Shown here: piece by piece, positions 1 through 6,941 of the stretch
Layout of the letters: every line of letters starts with the position of its first letter
How positions within the stretch are numbered: position 1 is the stretch's first letter
DNA from: Chloroflexota bacterium
GTDB lineage: Bacteria > Chloroflexota > Anaerolineae > JAAYEA01
Reading direction: 5' to 3'
DNA length: 47,400 nt
Assembly (NCBI GenBank): GCA_012689325.1
Contig: JAAYEA010000079.1
Coordinates: forward strand, 1-47,400
Made by a program: the position numbers and the translations under genes
Notes under the pieces: generated by a model
Told to the model about the DNA's origin: nothing
Database searches by the model: none
What the model saw: only the letters and a program-made list of their open reading frames with translations

Positions 1-1
1 C

Positions 2-1042
2 GACCCCACCGCGCTCAAGACGGCGGTGGACAACTTTGACGTGCCCGGCTTTCCCAACGCCACCGCGCTGATCAATAGCGGCCTGGTGGACGCGGTGATC
101 ATCGCCACGCCGCACTATTTCCACCCCATCATTGCCGTCGAGGCGATGAAGGCCGGGCTGCACGTCATCAGCGAAAAGCCCATGGCCGTGCAGGTCTCGC
201 AGGCGGATGAGATGATCCGCGTGGCCAAAGAGACGGGCCGGGTCTTTGGCGTGATGTTCAACGTGCGCAGCGTGCCCGCCGCGCAGGCCGCCAAGAAGCT
301 GATCCGCGAGGGTCGGCTGGGCGAGATCTATCGCACCCTCCACGTCGCCGCCTATTTTCGCAGCCAGGCCTATTATGACTCGGCCACCTGGCGCGCTACC
401 TGGAAGGGCGAAGGCGGCGGCGTGATCATGAACCAGGGGCCGCATGGGCTGGACCTCTTTACCTGGCTGGGGGGCATGCCCTCCCGGGTCTTGGGCCGCA
501 CCATGACCCGCCAGCATCGCATCGAGGTGGAGGACGAGGCCTCGGCCATGCTGGAATACCCCAACGGCGCGACGGGCTATATCCACCAGAGCGTCAACGA
601 GATGCCTGGCTTTAGCCGCATCGAGATCTGCGGCGAGTACGGCAAGCTCGTGCTGGAAGATGACAAGTTGCGCTTTTGGGAGGTGCCCCAGGGCGTGCGC
701 GGCTATTCAGATTCCACCGACCAGATGTGGGGCAGCCCCGAGACCCGCGAGGTGCCCGTCGAGATCGAGCCGCGCGAGTTCGGCCACGCTGCCATCGTGC
801 GCAACGTCGCCAATGCCATCATGCACGGCGAGCCGCTGATCTCCCCCGGGGCAGAGGCGATTCTGGGGCTGGAAGTGGCCAACGCCATGTGGCTCTCCGC
901 GGACCGGGGCGGCCAGTGGGTGGACGTGCCGGTGGACCGCGCCGCCTTTGACGCCTTCCTGGAGCGGAAGAAAGCCGCCTCCAAGGACAAAAACGCCGCC
1001 GGCCCCGTCAGGCGCATCACCGATCCGCGCTTTGCCAAGTAG
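2..1042 (+). CDS. Gfo/Idh/MocA-family NAD(P)-dependent oxidoreductase, 5' end missing
   Basis: The reading frame is open to the left edge of the window, so the gene starts outside it; the GTG at 26 is internal. What remains is about 346 residues. It has the EKPMA motif that follows the Rossmann fold in this family (the Lys takes part in catalysis) and the later GVIMNQGPHGLDL segment, whose His is the usual catalytic residue. The N-terminal GxGxxG nucleotide loop would lie upstream. The family oxidises or reduces sugars, inositols and related polyols with NAD(P). Substrate cannot be read from sequence; the nearby glycosidases and sugar importer suggest a carbohydrate. A hairpin terminator follows directly. 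Confidence 0.9.
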   Translation, partial: DPTALKTAVDNFDVPGFPNATALINSGLVDAVIIATPHYFHPIIAVEAMKAGLHVISEKPMAVQVSQADEMIRVAKETGRVFGVMFNVRSVPAAQAAKKLIREGRLGEIYRTLHVAAYFRSQAYYDSATWRATWKGEGGGVIMNQGPHGLDLFTWLGGMPSRVLGRTMTRQHRIEVEDEASAMLEYPNGATGYIHQSVNEMPGFSRIEICGEYGKLVLEDDKLRFWEVPQGVRGYSDSTDQMWGSPETREVPVEIEPREFGHAAIVRNVANAIMHGEPLISPGAEAILGLEVANAMWLSADRGGQWVDVPVDRAAFDAFLERKKAASKDKNAAGPVRRITDPRFAK

Positions 1043-1054
1043 CTGGAACCTATC

Positions 1055-1100
1055 GCGAATAGCCCAGTCTTTTTTCAAGAATGGGCTATTCGCTTTTGTT
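1055..1100 (+). terminator. Rho-independent terminator of the oxidoreductase gene
   Basis: A 12-bp perfect stem is formed by 1055-1066 and 1082-1093, with a T-rich 15-nt loop and TTTTGTT after the stem. The T tract runs into the -35 element of the next promoter, so the two transcription units are packed tightly. Confidence 0.8.
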
Positions 1101-1127
1101 GCAGAATTTCAACATCTATGCTATAAT
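1099..1127 (+). promoter_or_regulatory. Sigma-70-type promoter of the PA14 protein gene
   Basis: TTGCAG at 1099-1104, a 17-nt spacer and TATAAT at 1122-1127. Transcription would begin near 1134, about 100 nt before the ATG at 1237. This rules out the longer reading frame that begins at 1081. Confidence 0.75.
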
Positions 1128-1236
1128 AAGCGGCGAGGCTAGGTTGCAGGCTAGCGGGGATGCTCGGCATGGGGCCGATTGGCATGCCGCGCGATCCCGA
1201 TGTTTGGGCCCTTGGCGCAAAAAGGAGGACAAAAAC

Positions 1237-3096
1237 ATGATCGTGCGTAAAGGATCTAGTCGGGGAAAGACCTGGCATGCGTCGTTTGGGGTGCTCCTCG
1301 CTTTGGTGATTCTGCTGCCGCTGCTGTTGCCCATGTCCGCCGCCGCGGAGGTGCAGGATGTTGGGCCGTGGCGCGGCGAGTACTATGACAACGCCAACCT
1401 CGCGGGCGCGCCCAAGGTGGTGCGCACGGACCAGGTCATCAGTTTTGACTGGGGGCTGGCCGCGCCCGATGCGGCGCTCCCCAACGAGCATTTCTCCGTC
1501 CGCTGGACCGCTTTCATCCCCTATGCCGCGGGCACCTACAATTTCCGGACCTACACCGACGACGGCGTGCGCCTGTGGATAGACGAAAAGCTCGTCCTGG
1601 ATCAGTGGCACGTCCAGGCCGCGTCCCCCTACGATGCCCAGATCAGCTTGGCCGAGGGCCATCACTATATCCGCATGGAGTATTACGATCATAGCGACCG
1701 CGCCATTGCCAAGTTGACCTGGGAGTTGGTGGGGGCGTCGCAGCCCACGGCGGGCGGCTGGACCGGCGAGTATTACAACAATGTCTATCTCAGCGGCACG
1801 CCCGTCTTTAGCCGCGCCGAGACCGAGGTCAATTTCGATTGGGGCTCCGGCTCGCCGGGCGGCGGCATCCCCACGGACAACTTTTCCGCGCGGTGGACGC
1901 GCGTGCAGAGCTTTGCCGCGGGGAATTATACCTTCTCTCTCGCCACCGACGACGGGGCGCGGGTCTGGCTGGATAGCCAGATCATCTTTGACCGCTGGTT
2001 CGACCAGTCGGCCAGCACCCAGTCCAAGACGGTCTATGTCGCGCAGGGCCAGCACAGCTTGCGCGTCGAGTACTTTGAGCGGACCGGCACGGCCAAGGCC
2101 AAATTCTGGTGGCAGGGCAGCGCCCCCGCGCCCACCACGCCCGTGCCCCCGCCGCCGCCCGCTGGCGCCACCGAGGTGGTCGTGGATAACCTCAGCGCTG
2201 GGTTCAAAAAGGGCGGCGTCGCCGCGAACTGGCACGCAGCCAACCTGGGCTATGGCGGGCACACCTTCTGGACCTACAACAGCGTCTACCAGGTCTTCAA
2301 CTATGCCACCTGGACGCCCAACCTCCCCGGCGCGGGCTATTACGACGTCTCTATCTATGTGCCGCGCAACTATGCCGACACGCGCAGCGCCCGCTACCGC
2401 GTCTTTCACAACGGCCAGCGCCACGACGTCTGGATCGCGCAATCGCTCTACTTTGACAAGTGGGTCAAGCTAGGCCAGTTCTACTTTAGCGGTCAGGGCG
2501 GCGAGTACGTCTATCTCTCGGACAACACCCACGAGACCTACGCCTCGCGGCGGCTCGCCTTTGACGCCATCAAGTTCGTGCGCGCCGGCGCGCCGTCGCC
2601 AGCGGCGCCCACGCCCGCGCCGACGCCGTCCACCTATGGCTGCGCCATCACGCCGCAGGCGGGCTTTGGCGCCATATGGACCAACAACTCGACGGTGCGT
2701 AGCCGGCTGGGCTGCGCGCTCGAGCCCGAAAAGAGCATCCAGGCCGCCGAGCAGAACTTGCAGTACGGCATCATGTTCTGGCGCTCGGACAACAAGCTGA
2801 TCTATGCGCTCTATAACAACGGCGTCTGGCAGGCCGTGCAGGACGTGTGGAAAGAGGGCGACCCCGCCTCCGATCCGGGCATGGTCCCGCCGTGGGGCTA
2901 TTATCAGCCCATCCGGGGCTTTGGCAAGGTCTGGCGTGACGAGTCCGGCGTCCGCGCGCGCCTGGGCTGGGCCACCGACCAGGAGCGCGGCTTTTCCGCC
3001 GCCGTGGAGCCCTTCGAGCGCGGCACCATGATCTGGAGCGACAAGCTGGGCACCTTCGTCCTCTACCAGGACGGCACCTGGCAGCGCTTCAACTAG
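1237..3096 (+). CDS. Secreted protein with two PA14 domains and a golvesin-like domain
   Basis: 619 residues. The ATG at 1237 is chosen because AAAGGAGG precedes it and a signal peptide follows (basic start, a hydrophobic core of about 20 residues, then an Ala-rich cleavage site before AEVQD). Two PA14 repeats begin with WRGEYYDN and WTGEYYNN and span roughly residues 40-165 and 175-300; PA14 is a beta-barrel that commonly binds carbohydrate. A Pro-rich linker leads to a golvesin/xanthan-lyase-C-terminal-like domain (about 310-450). After a second Pro/Ala linker the end holds two repeats around GFGAIWTNN and GFGKVWRDE that I cannot name with certainty. No catalytic motif is seen, so a surface glycan-binding role is an inference. 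Confidence 0.85.
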   Translation: MIVRKGSSRGKTWHASFGVLLALVILLPLLLPMSAAAEVQDVGPWRGEYYDNANLAGAPKVVRTDQVISFDWGLAAPDAALPNEHFSVRWTAFIPYAAGTYNFRTYTDDGVRLWIDEKLVLDQWHVQAASPYDAQISLAEGHHYIRMEYYDHSDRAIAKLTWELVGASQPTAGGWTGEYYNNVYLSGTPVFSRAETEVNFDWGSGSPGGGIPTDNFSARWTRVQSFAAGNYTFSLATDDGARVWLDSQIIFDRWFDQSASTQSKTVYVAQGQHSLRVEYFERTGTAKAKFWWQGSAPAPTTPVPPPPPAGATEVVVDNLSAGFKKGGVAANWHAANLGYGGHTFWTYNSVYQVFNYATWTPNLPGAGYYDVSIYVPRNYADTRSARYRVFHNGQRHDVWIAQSLYFDKWVKLGQFYFSGQGGEYVYLSDNTHETYASRRLAFDAIKFVRAGAPSPAAPTPAPTPSTYGCAITPQAGFGAIWTNNSTVRSRLGCALEPEKSIQAAEQNLQYGIMFWRSDNKLIYALYNNGVWQAVQDVWKEGDPASDPGMVPPWGYYQPIRGFGKVWRDESGVRARLGWATDQERGFSAAVEPFERGTMIWSDKLGTFVLYQDGTWQRFN

Positions 3097-3106
3097 CGAA
3101 AAACCA

Positions 3107-3141
3107 GAAGGCTCCGGGTTCTGATCGAGCTCGGAGCCTTC
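3107..3141. terminator. Hairpin between the PA14 protein and the next gene
   Basis: 10-bp stem, 3107-3116 with 3132-3141. On the plus strand no T tract follows; on the minus strand the hairpin is followed by TGGTTTTT. It may be a weak terminator or a processing hairpin. Confidence 0.4.
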
Positions 3142-3158
3142 GCCCTATGGAGCCATGC

Positions 3159-3854
3159 ATGAACAAACGATCTCGTTTCAGCCTTCCCTGGTTGGGTTTG
3201 GCGGTCCTGGCCGCGGCGCTGGCGTTGGGCGGGCTGGCCTGCACCTGCGCCGGCGGGCGGCGCACGCCAACGCCCACACCGCCCATGCCCACCGCCAAGC
3301 CGCTGGCCACCGCCACCCGGGTGCCTCCCACGCTCGCGCCCACCAAGCAGGCGGCGCCAACCCAAACCGTGCCCCAACCCACGGCCGCGCCCAAGACCCC
3401 GGAGACCCTGACCCTGCGAGACCCCAAGCTGGAGGACGTGCCGGGGCTCTTTGAGGACCTGGACGTCGGCGCCAAGTTCGAGTTGGTCCTGACCGAAGAC
3501 TATGTGACCCAGCAGGCGCTGGCCTATCTGGATAGCGCTACCGACCTGCCGATGGAGATTCAGGACGTCGCGGTCAAGTTCGACGACGAGATCGTCACCA
3601 TCAACGCGCTGATCCCGCTGGGGTTCCTGCGCGTGGACGTGCAGGCCCGCGGGCGTTGGTGGGCGAAGGATTGCCAGTTCCAGGCGGAGATCATCGATCT
3701 CAAGATCGGCGGCGGGGCCGCCCCGGCCTCGTTGCGCGAGCAGATCGAGCCGTGGCTCATCGATGGGCTCAAGGCCAGCACCTCGCTTCCTGCCTGCTTC
3801 ACCGAGGTAGCCATCGGGGATGGCGAGCTGACGGTGCGAGGGTACAAGAAATAG
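3159..3854 (+). CDS. Putative exported envelope protein, LmeA/DUF2993-like
   Basis: 231 residues from the ATG at 3159, which has GGAG 6 nt upstream; an in-frame ATG at 3147 lacks a good ribosome site. The N-terminus is a signal sequence (NKRSRF, hydrophobic core) ending in GGLACTC. The Cys could be lipidated, but the residues before it fit the lipobox poorly. Residues about 40-95 are a Pro/Thr-rich spacer typical of wall-spanning or surface proteins. The C-terminal 130 residues alternate beta strands (VTINALIPL, VDVQARGRW, LTVRGYKK) in a way that resembles the lipid-binding LmeA/DUF2993 fold; this is a weak structural impression. Function unknown. Confidence 0.75.
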   Translation: MNKRSRFSLPWLGLAVLAAALALGGLACTCAGGRRTPTPTPPMPTAKPLATATRVPPTLAPTKQAAPTQTVPQPTAAPKTPETLTLRDPKLEDVPGLFEDLDVGAKFELVLTEDYVTQQALAYLDSATDLPMEIQDVAVKFDDEIVTINALIPLGFLRVDVQARGRWWAKDCQFQAEIIDLKIGGGAAPASLREQIEPWLIDGLKASTSLPACFTEVAIGDGELTVRGYKK

Positions 3855-3857
3855 GGA

Positions 3858-4625
3858 CTAGGCGGTCGCGCGCGCGGCGATGAATTCGTACGTCCGGCGC
3901 GCGACCAGCTCCCACTCGCTATCCACCGTGATGCAGTGGCCCGAGTTGTGCAGGGTCACCAGTTCCTTGTCCTCGGAGCCCACTCCCGCATAGGCCATCT
4001 GCCCGCAGCGCGGGTCGATGGCCGCATCCCTGGTGCTATGCCAGATCAGCACCGGCTGGTGGACCTCCCGCAGCGACCGCCGCACGATCCGCTGTAGCTT
4101 GAGCACCTCGTGCGCTGCCCATGTGGGGTTGTTCTCATAGCTCCACAGCCGCTTGACGGCTTCCGGGTCAGTCAGATCGCCGTCCGCATTCGCGCCCTTG
4201 CCCCAAAAGTGGATCGCATGCTTGAGCACGGGGGTCAAGTGGATGAGCTTGTCGCTGGCGATCAAGGCTGGCGAGTAGAGGATCAGGCCAGCGATCTCGC
4301 GGTGGTGGGCGCCCAGGTAGAGCGTGATCAGCGCCCCCAACGACAGCCCTCCCACGAAAACCTGCGAGCATCTCGCTTGCAGCTCGGCCAGGGCGCGCGC
4401 TGCATCATCCGTCCAGTCCCGCCAGGAGCAGCGGTTCAGGTCGGCCGGATCGGTGCCATGCCCGGCCAGAAGCGGCGCGGCCACGGTCAGGCCCTGGCCC
4501 GCCAGGTATTCGCCCACCAGGCGCATCTCGGGCGGCGATCCGGTGTAGCCGTGAATCAATAAGCAGCCCGTTTTGCCGCCCGGAAGAAAAAAGGGACGGG
4601 GATCCAAATGCGGATAGCGCGTCAT
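3858..4625 (-). CDS. Alpha/beta-hydrolase, carboxylesterase / monoacylglycerol-lipase type
   Basis: 255 residues. The start at 4625 has GGGAGG 5 nt upstream and lies just 3' of a promoter at 4651-4678; the longer open frame upstream to 4901 is non-coding. The catalytic Ser sits in GLSLG (about residue 91), the oxyanion segment is HGYTG, the acid is the Asp of HSTRDAA and the His is in NSGHC. Size and motif order match Est30-type carboxylesterases, which hydrolyse short to medium acyl esters in the cytoplasm. No signal peptide is seen. It is transcribed divergently from the RNA gene at 4859. Confidence 0.9.
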   Translation of the reverse strand: MTRYPHLDPRPFFLPGGKTGCLLIHGYTGSPPEMRLVGEYLAGQGLTVAAPLLAGHGTDPADLNRCSWRDWTDDAARALAELQARCSQVFVGGLSLGALITLYLGAHHREIAGLILYSPALIASDKLIHLTPVLKHAIHFWGKGANADGDLTDPEAVKRLWSYENNPTWAAHEVLKLQRIVRRSLREVHQPVLIWHSTRDAAIDPRCGQMAYAGVGSEDKELVTLHNSGHCITVDSEWELVARRTYEFIAARATA

Positions 4626-4650
4626 CTCGCACCTCCCTCTCCTGAGCTGC

Positions 4651-4678
4651 ATTGTACCCTTGCGGCGACGTGCGGCAA
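4651..4678 (-). promoter_or_regulatory. Promoter of the carboxylesterase gene
   Basis: Read on the minus strand: TTGCCG (4673-4678), a 16-nt spacer, TACAAT (4651-4656). The transcript would start about 20 nt before the ATG at 4625. Confidence 0.6.
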
Positions 4679-4822
4679 GTCTCGCTTGCTCAATTGGCGC
4701 GCAGAGGTTAAAAAGATCGTAGCAGTTGCTTGAGATGGCCACTAATAAGCGCCGCACCGGCGGCTCGGATACACCGCTGGTAGTGCCATGCTTAAAAATA
4801 CGAAAACTGGGATGAAAACCCC

Positions 4823-4850
4823 TTGACATCCGGGCTTGTCTGTGTATAAT
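4823..4850 (+). promoter_or_regulatory. Consensus promoter of the structured RNA
   Basis: Perfect TTGACA (4823-4828), a 16-nt spacer and perfect TATAAT (4845-4850). Both hexamers match the sigma-70 consensus, the best match in the window. The predicted start at about 4857 falls within 2 nt of the first base of the closing helix of the RNA. Confidence 0.85.
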
Positions 4851-4858
4851 GATGGCTA

Positions 4859-5261
4859 GAAGAGGTCCTGAGGAGCTAAAGCAAACCTTAGGCGAGAGCA
4901 CCCTAAAAAGCTGAATATCGCGACTAGAGAGAAGCTCACAGAGAAGGTTTATGCGTAAGCTAGTGGAAAGGTTTCAAAAAGCCAGAAAGCTAGCGATCCA
5001 GAGTGGGGAACCGCAAGGTTCACTCGAGCTGTGGTGAACCAGGGAGTAGTAACCGAGCGAAGGCCTGGGGTCGAAAGCTGGCAAGCGGTAAGTTGGACTG
5101 TGAGATGACTCGATAGACCAGCCAGGAGCAAAATCCCTGGGTGGGATGCAAAGCCAGACCCGAAAAGGGCGATGGCGAGCATGGACGATAGGCAGCAAGA
5201 CTGGGAAACCGGCGGGGGCGCTGGAACCAAGGTAAGAGCAGAGGTTACTTGGGGCCTCTTC
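4859..5261 (+). ncRNA. Unclassified structured RNA, about 400 nt
   Basis: No protein-coding frame is plausible here, yet the stretch has a perfect promoter immediately upstream and a strong terminator 11 nt downstream. The 5' end (4859-4868) pairs with the 3' end (5252-5261) in a 10-bp helix with a single G-U, as in large folded RNAs. Internal elements: AAACCTT (4883-4889) can pair with either of two AAGGTTT copies (4944-4950 or 4968-4974); GCTAG/CTAGC (4959-4963 with 4990-4994); a GCAA-tetraloop hairpin (5001-5025); CCAGG/CCTGG (5039-5043 with 5064-5068); GCTGG/CCAGC (5077-5081 with 5118-5122); and a 3' hairpin (5227-5251). I do not find the conserved RNase P P4 sequences, the tRNA-like ends of tmRNA, the SRP Alu or GGAAGC motifs, or a group II domain V. 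The family is therefore left open. The region between 4679 and 4822 holds nothing else I can identify. Confidence 0.75.
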
Positions 5262-5271
5262 GCGTATACGG

Positions 5272-5308
5272 AAAAAAAGGAGCGCCGTGCAAGCGGCGCT
5301 CCTTTTTT
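5272..5308. terminator. Bidirectional terminator between the RNA and hpt
   Basis: A run of 7 A (5272-5278), a 9-bp GC-rich stem (5279-5287 with 5294-5302), loop TGCAAG and 6 T (5303-5308). It can stop the RNA on the plus strand and the convergent hpt operon on the minus strand. Confidence 0.92.
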
Positions 5309-5311
5309 CGT

Positions 5312-5908
5312 CTAGTTCGGCGTTGCCGGTGGGGGCGCATAGACCTCGGGCTTGAGCACGCCGATAAAGGGCAGATTGCGGTATCTCTGCTTGTAATCCA
5401 GCCCATAGCCCACCACAAAATGATCCTCGATCTGAAAGCCGCGAAAGGCGATGGGCAGGTCGATGAGGCGAAAGCTCTGCTTGTCCAAGAGGGCGCACAC
5501 CTTCAGGCTGGCCGGGTGGCGCGTGCGCAGGATGTTGAGGATGTAACTCAAGGTGAAGCCAGTGTCGATAATATCCTCGACAAAGAGGACGTGGCGCCCC
5601 TCGATCGGCTCCTCCAGGTCCTTGATCAACCGCACCACCCCGCGTGTGCGCTCGGAAGGGCCATAGCGCGAGATGGACATGAAATCCACCGAGGCCGGGA
5701 TGGTGATGGCCCGCGCCAGGTCAGCCACGAAAAAGATGACGCCGCGCAGCACGCCGATGATCAGCAGGTCCTTGCCCTGGTAAGCCTCCGAGATCTCGGC
5801 GCCCAACTCGACGACCCGCTGCTGAATCTGCTCCGGGGTGAGCAGCACGTGCGCGATATCTCGCAGCAACTCGGGCGGGCCCAGGGCATCAATCGGGGTC
5901 TTGGCCAT
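5312..5908 (-). CDS. hpt: Hypoxanthine phosphoribosyltransferase
   Basis: 198 residues; start at 5908 (MAKTPID) with GAGGAGG upstream. The enzyme joins hypoxanthine or guanine to PRPP to give IMP or GMP in purine salvage. The PRPP loop is VEDIIDTGFTL in the C-terminal half, and the family segments LLIIGVLRG and DFMSISRYG are present, as is FVVGYGLDY. The N-terminus is slightly longer than usual. It overlaps the preceding nuclease-like gene by 20 nt and is the last gene of a three-gene operon that ends at the bidirectional terminator. Confidence 0.93.
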   Translation of the reverse strand: MAKTPIDALGPPELLRDIAHVLLTPEQIQQRVVELGAEISEAYQGKDLLIIGVLRGVIFFVADLARAITIPASVDFMSISRYGPSERTRGVVRLIKDLEEPIEGRHVLFVEDIIDTGFTLSYILNILRTRHPASLKVCALLDKQSFRLIDLPIAFRGFQIEDHFVVGYGLDYKQRYRNLPFIGVLKPEVYAPPPATPN

Positions 5909-6287
5909 TGTTCTTGATCGCCTCCTCGCCCACCAGATCGTCCTCGCGGCCCTGCAGACCGTATTTGACCAGCAACTCGCCAAAGGCCCGCCGGTTCACC
6001 AGCTTGAGCTGGACCTCCGGGTACAGTTCGCGGAGCCGCCGAATCTTGCGGTGTTTTCTGGTGATGAGCTTTTGGCGCAACGTGGTCAGCTCGATATAGA
6101 GGTTATACTCCGGGAGGTAGAAATCGGGGCTGAAAGACTCGACCACCTCGCCCGCCTCGTCCCACCGGAGCGGAAAGGTGGTCGGCTCGTATTGCCACCC
6201 GATCTGGTAAAAGTCCAGAATGTGGCTGAACTCTTCCTCGCTGGGGTGCGCAAAAGCCTTGGCTTGTTTCACTTCAGGATTGTTCAT
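5889..6287 (-). CDS. Small PD-(D/E)XK nuclease-like protein
   Basis: 132 residues of unknown function. The segment SPDFYLPEYNLYIELT has the spacing of the PD-(D/E)XK nuclease core (Pro-Asp, about 10 residues, then Glu-x-Leu), but the expected Lys after the Glu is Thr; Lys residues follow a few positions later in a very basic helix (RQKLITRKHRKIRR). It could be an active variant, a dead nuclease or a nucleic-acid-binding fold. It shares a 4-nt ATGA overlap with the kinase gene upstream and a 20-nt overlap with hpt downstream, so the three are translated together, which hints at a role in nucleotide metabolism. Confidence 0.75.
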   Translation of the reverse strand: MNNPEVKQAKAFAHPSEEEFSHILDFYQIGWQYEPTTFPLRWDEAGEVVESFSPDFYLPEYNLYIELTTLRQKLITRKHRKIRRLRELYPEVQLKLVNRRAFGELLVKYGLQGREDDLVGEEAIKNNGQDPD

Positions 6288-6853
6288 GCTCTAGTCCGAA
6301 CGGCATGCAGGATCAAATCGACGGCCCAATCCAGCTCTTTCGCGCTGGCATTGATCACAAGGTCATAGAGCTGCGGGCTCAGCCAATCCGCGCCATAGAG
6401 CCTGCGCAAATAGCCGGCGCGGCTGCGGTCGCTGGCCGCCAGGCGATTGAGCGCCGAGGCTTCGTCGATGCCTTGCTCCGACATCAGCCGCCACACGCGC
6501 AGCTCCGGCGGGGCGACGATCTTGATGTGCAGAGCCGGGGGATAGTTGCGCAACACCATCTGCCCGCCCCGCCCCACGATCACGGCCTGGCCCTCGCGCG
6601 CCGCCTGCCAGATGATCCCCTCCACCTTTTGGCGATAAGCGCGCTGGGAATCGGCCGAGGGCCGCAGGTCGAGCAAGTTCAGCTCGTCGATCTCGGCCAG
6701 CGCGGCCAGCGGCGCCCCCGACGAACGGGCGGCGCGATCAATGACCTCACGGCTCAACTTGCGCCAACCCAATCGCTCGCTCAACACCTGAGCGATGGCG
6801 TCGCCGCCGCTGCCCAGTTGCCTGGATAAGGTAAGAACGCGGACCTTGGGCAT
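6284..6853 (-). CDS. Cytidylate-kinase-like protein
   Basis: 189 residues, start at 6853 with AAGGGGG 6 nt upstream; an in-frame ATG at 6874 would lie only about 10 nt inside the transcript and has no ribosome site. The N-terminus VLTLSRQLGSGGDAIAQ is the P-loop variant of the cytidylate-kinase-like family (PF13189), and VIVGRGGQ and the Arg-rich DRSRAGYLRRLYG lid are typical of that group. The family is related to Cmk but its phosphate acceptor is often unknown, so a nucleoside monophosphate kinase role is only likely. First gene of the operon with the nuclease-like gene and hpt. Confidence 0.85.
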   Translation of the reverse strand: MPKVRVLTLSRQLGSGGDAIAQVLSERLGWRKLSREVIDRAARSSGAPLAALAEIDELNLLDLRPSADSQRAYRQKVEGIIWQAAREGQAVIVGRGGQMVLRNYPPALHIKIVAPPELRVWRLMSEQGIDEASALNRLAASDRSRAGYLRRLYGADWLSPQLYDLVINASAKELDWAVDLILHAVRTRA

Positions 6854-6889
6854 GGAAACCCCCTTCGGTTCCATCCGTGGCTTGGCGCT

Positions 6890-6918
6890 ATCTTACGACA
6901 CCAGCCCCTGGCTGTCAA
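6890..6918 (-). promoter_or_regulatory. Promoter of the kinase-nuclease-hpt operon
   Basis: Minus strand: TTGACA (6913-6918), 17-nt spacer, TAAGAT (6890-6895). Start expected near 6883, giving a leader of about 30 nt to the ATG at 6853. Confidence 0.8.
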
Positions 6919-6941
6919 ACCGCTCGCGATCCGGCGATGCA

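Noticed and set aside
1081-1236. Longer N-terminus for the PA14 protein
   Set aside because: It would start upstream of the predicted transcription start and has no ribosome site; the signal peptide follows the ATG at 1237.
1075-2442. Long antisense frames such as the 455-residue one opposite the PA14 gene, and similar ones opposite GH3, the kinase and others
   Set aside because: They are shadows caused by high-GC third codon positions in the true genes; they lack ribosome sites and family motifs.
4626-4901. Longer N-terminus for the carboxylesterase
   Set aside because: The frame runs through a promoter and into the RNA promoter; the start at 4625 has a good ribosome site.
4859-5261. Identification of the RNA as RNase P RNA or tmRNA
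   Set aside because: The size, promoter and end helix would fit RNase P, and GCAAAC recalls a tmRNA resume codon, but the conserved P4 sequences and the tRNA-like 3' end are not found.
4859-5261. Degenerate group II intron
   Set aside because: No GTGYG 5' end, no recognisable domain V and no reverse transcriptase frame.
4949-5498. Minus-strand reading frames across the structured RNA (93 and 174 residues)
   Set aside because: They lie antisense to the RNA, cross into hpt and have no ribosome site or family likeness.
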